DNA of 7,767 bases from positions 1 to 7,767 of the forward strand of contig CAJQMX010000062.1 of assembly GCA_905479515.1 (NCBI GenBank), in the 5' to 3' direction. This stretch comes from an uncultured Parasphingopyxis sp. Lineage in GTDB: Bacteria; Pseudomonadota; Alphaproteobacteria; Sphingomonadales; Sphingomonadaceae. This document shows, piece after piece, positions 7,642 to 7,767 of the stretch. The position numbers and the translations under genes are program-made. Within the stretch, counting starts at the first letter, position 1. Each line of letters begins with the position of its first letter. The notes below the pieces were generated by a model. The model saw only the letters and a list, made by a program, of their open reading frames with translations. It was not told where the DNA came from and did no database searches.

Positions 7642-7767
7642 ATGAAGATAAGCACAAATTGGCCGAAAATAACGGTATTGGTTCTGTTGGTCGGCAGTGC
7701 CGTCATTTTCCTTTTCCAGTTGATCGATCCTCGGGGTGATAGTACCCGGACAGACATATCCATTCCG
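7642..7767 (+). CDS. Membrane-anchored or exported protein of unknown function (3'-partial)
   Basis: Only 42 codons are visible before the window ends. They start at ATG 7642 (MKISTNWPKI) and contain a hydrophobic segment at about residues 9-27, then LIDPRGDSTRTDISIP. This reads as an uncleaved signal anchor or a long signal peptide placing the rest in the periplasm. A weak GGAAG (7625-7629) lies 12 bases upstream, so the start is plausible but not strong. It follows the Rieske gene by 62 bases on the same strand and probably belongs to the same operon. It does not look like the start of cytochrome b or c1. No family can be assigned from this fragment. Confidence 0.6.
   Translation, partial: MKISTNWPKITVLVLLVGSAVIFLFQLIDPRGDSTRTDISIP

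Noticed and set aside
1..7767. Copper-regulator operators (CueR, CsoR or CopY type), CRISPR arrays, tRNAs, insertion sequences
   Set aside because: No matching dyads, repeats, tRNA-like folds or transposase frames were recognised; a regulator site may lie upstream of the window.

Overview
The window looks like part of an accessory copper-handling cluster from a proteobacterium, most likely an alphaproteobacterium. The organism call is an inference from two things: the Rieske protein, which is of the bc1 (mitochondrial/alphaproteobacterial) type, and the company of DUF3141, YHS-type CopA, SHOCT and DUF2933 genes. No rRNA, tRNA, transposase or other anchor is present to settle the taxon or to show whether this is plasmid or chromosome.

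All nine genes lie on the + strand and are packed like an operon. In order they are: the 3' part of a PHA-synthase-like DUF3141 alpha/beta hydrolase (cut by the left edge); a P1B-1 copper P-type ATPase overlapping it by ATGA; a small secreted/membrane SHOCT protein; a secreted YncE-like beta-propeller; a small His-tailed DUF2933-type membrane protein; an ICMT-like integral membrane methyltransferase overlapping it by 8 bp; a monoheme c-type cytochrome with a Met-rich linker; a bc1-type Rieske Fe-S protein overlapping the cytochrome by 17 bp; and the first 42 codons of an unidentified membrane-anchored or exported protein (cut by the right edge). Gaps range from a 17 bp overlap to 65 bp. No internal terminator or known metal-regulator operator could be recognised, so the main promoter is probably upstream of the window.

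A reading that fits the layout is that CopA pumps Cu(I) out of the cytoplasm. Several small exported or membrane proteins with Met- or His-rich stretches (the SHOCT protein, the propeller's His insert, the DUF2933 tail, the cytochrome's Met linker) may then bind or pass on copper in the periplasm. The cytochrome c / Rieske pair adds an electron-transfer arm without visible cytochrome b or c1. Whether that arm oxidises Cu(I), repairs or replaces a copper-damaged bc1 component, or does something else cannot be told from this sequence. This redox arm, together with the membrane methyltransferase, is the least explained part of the window.
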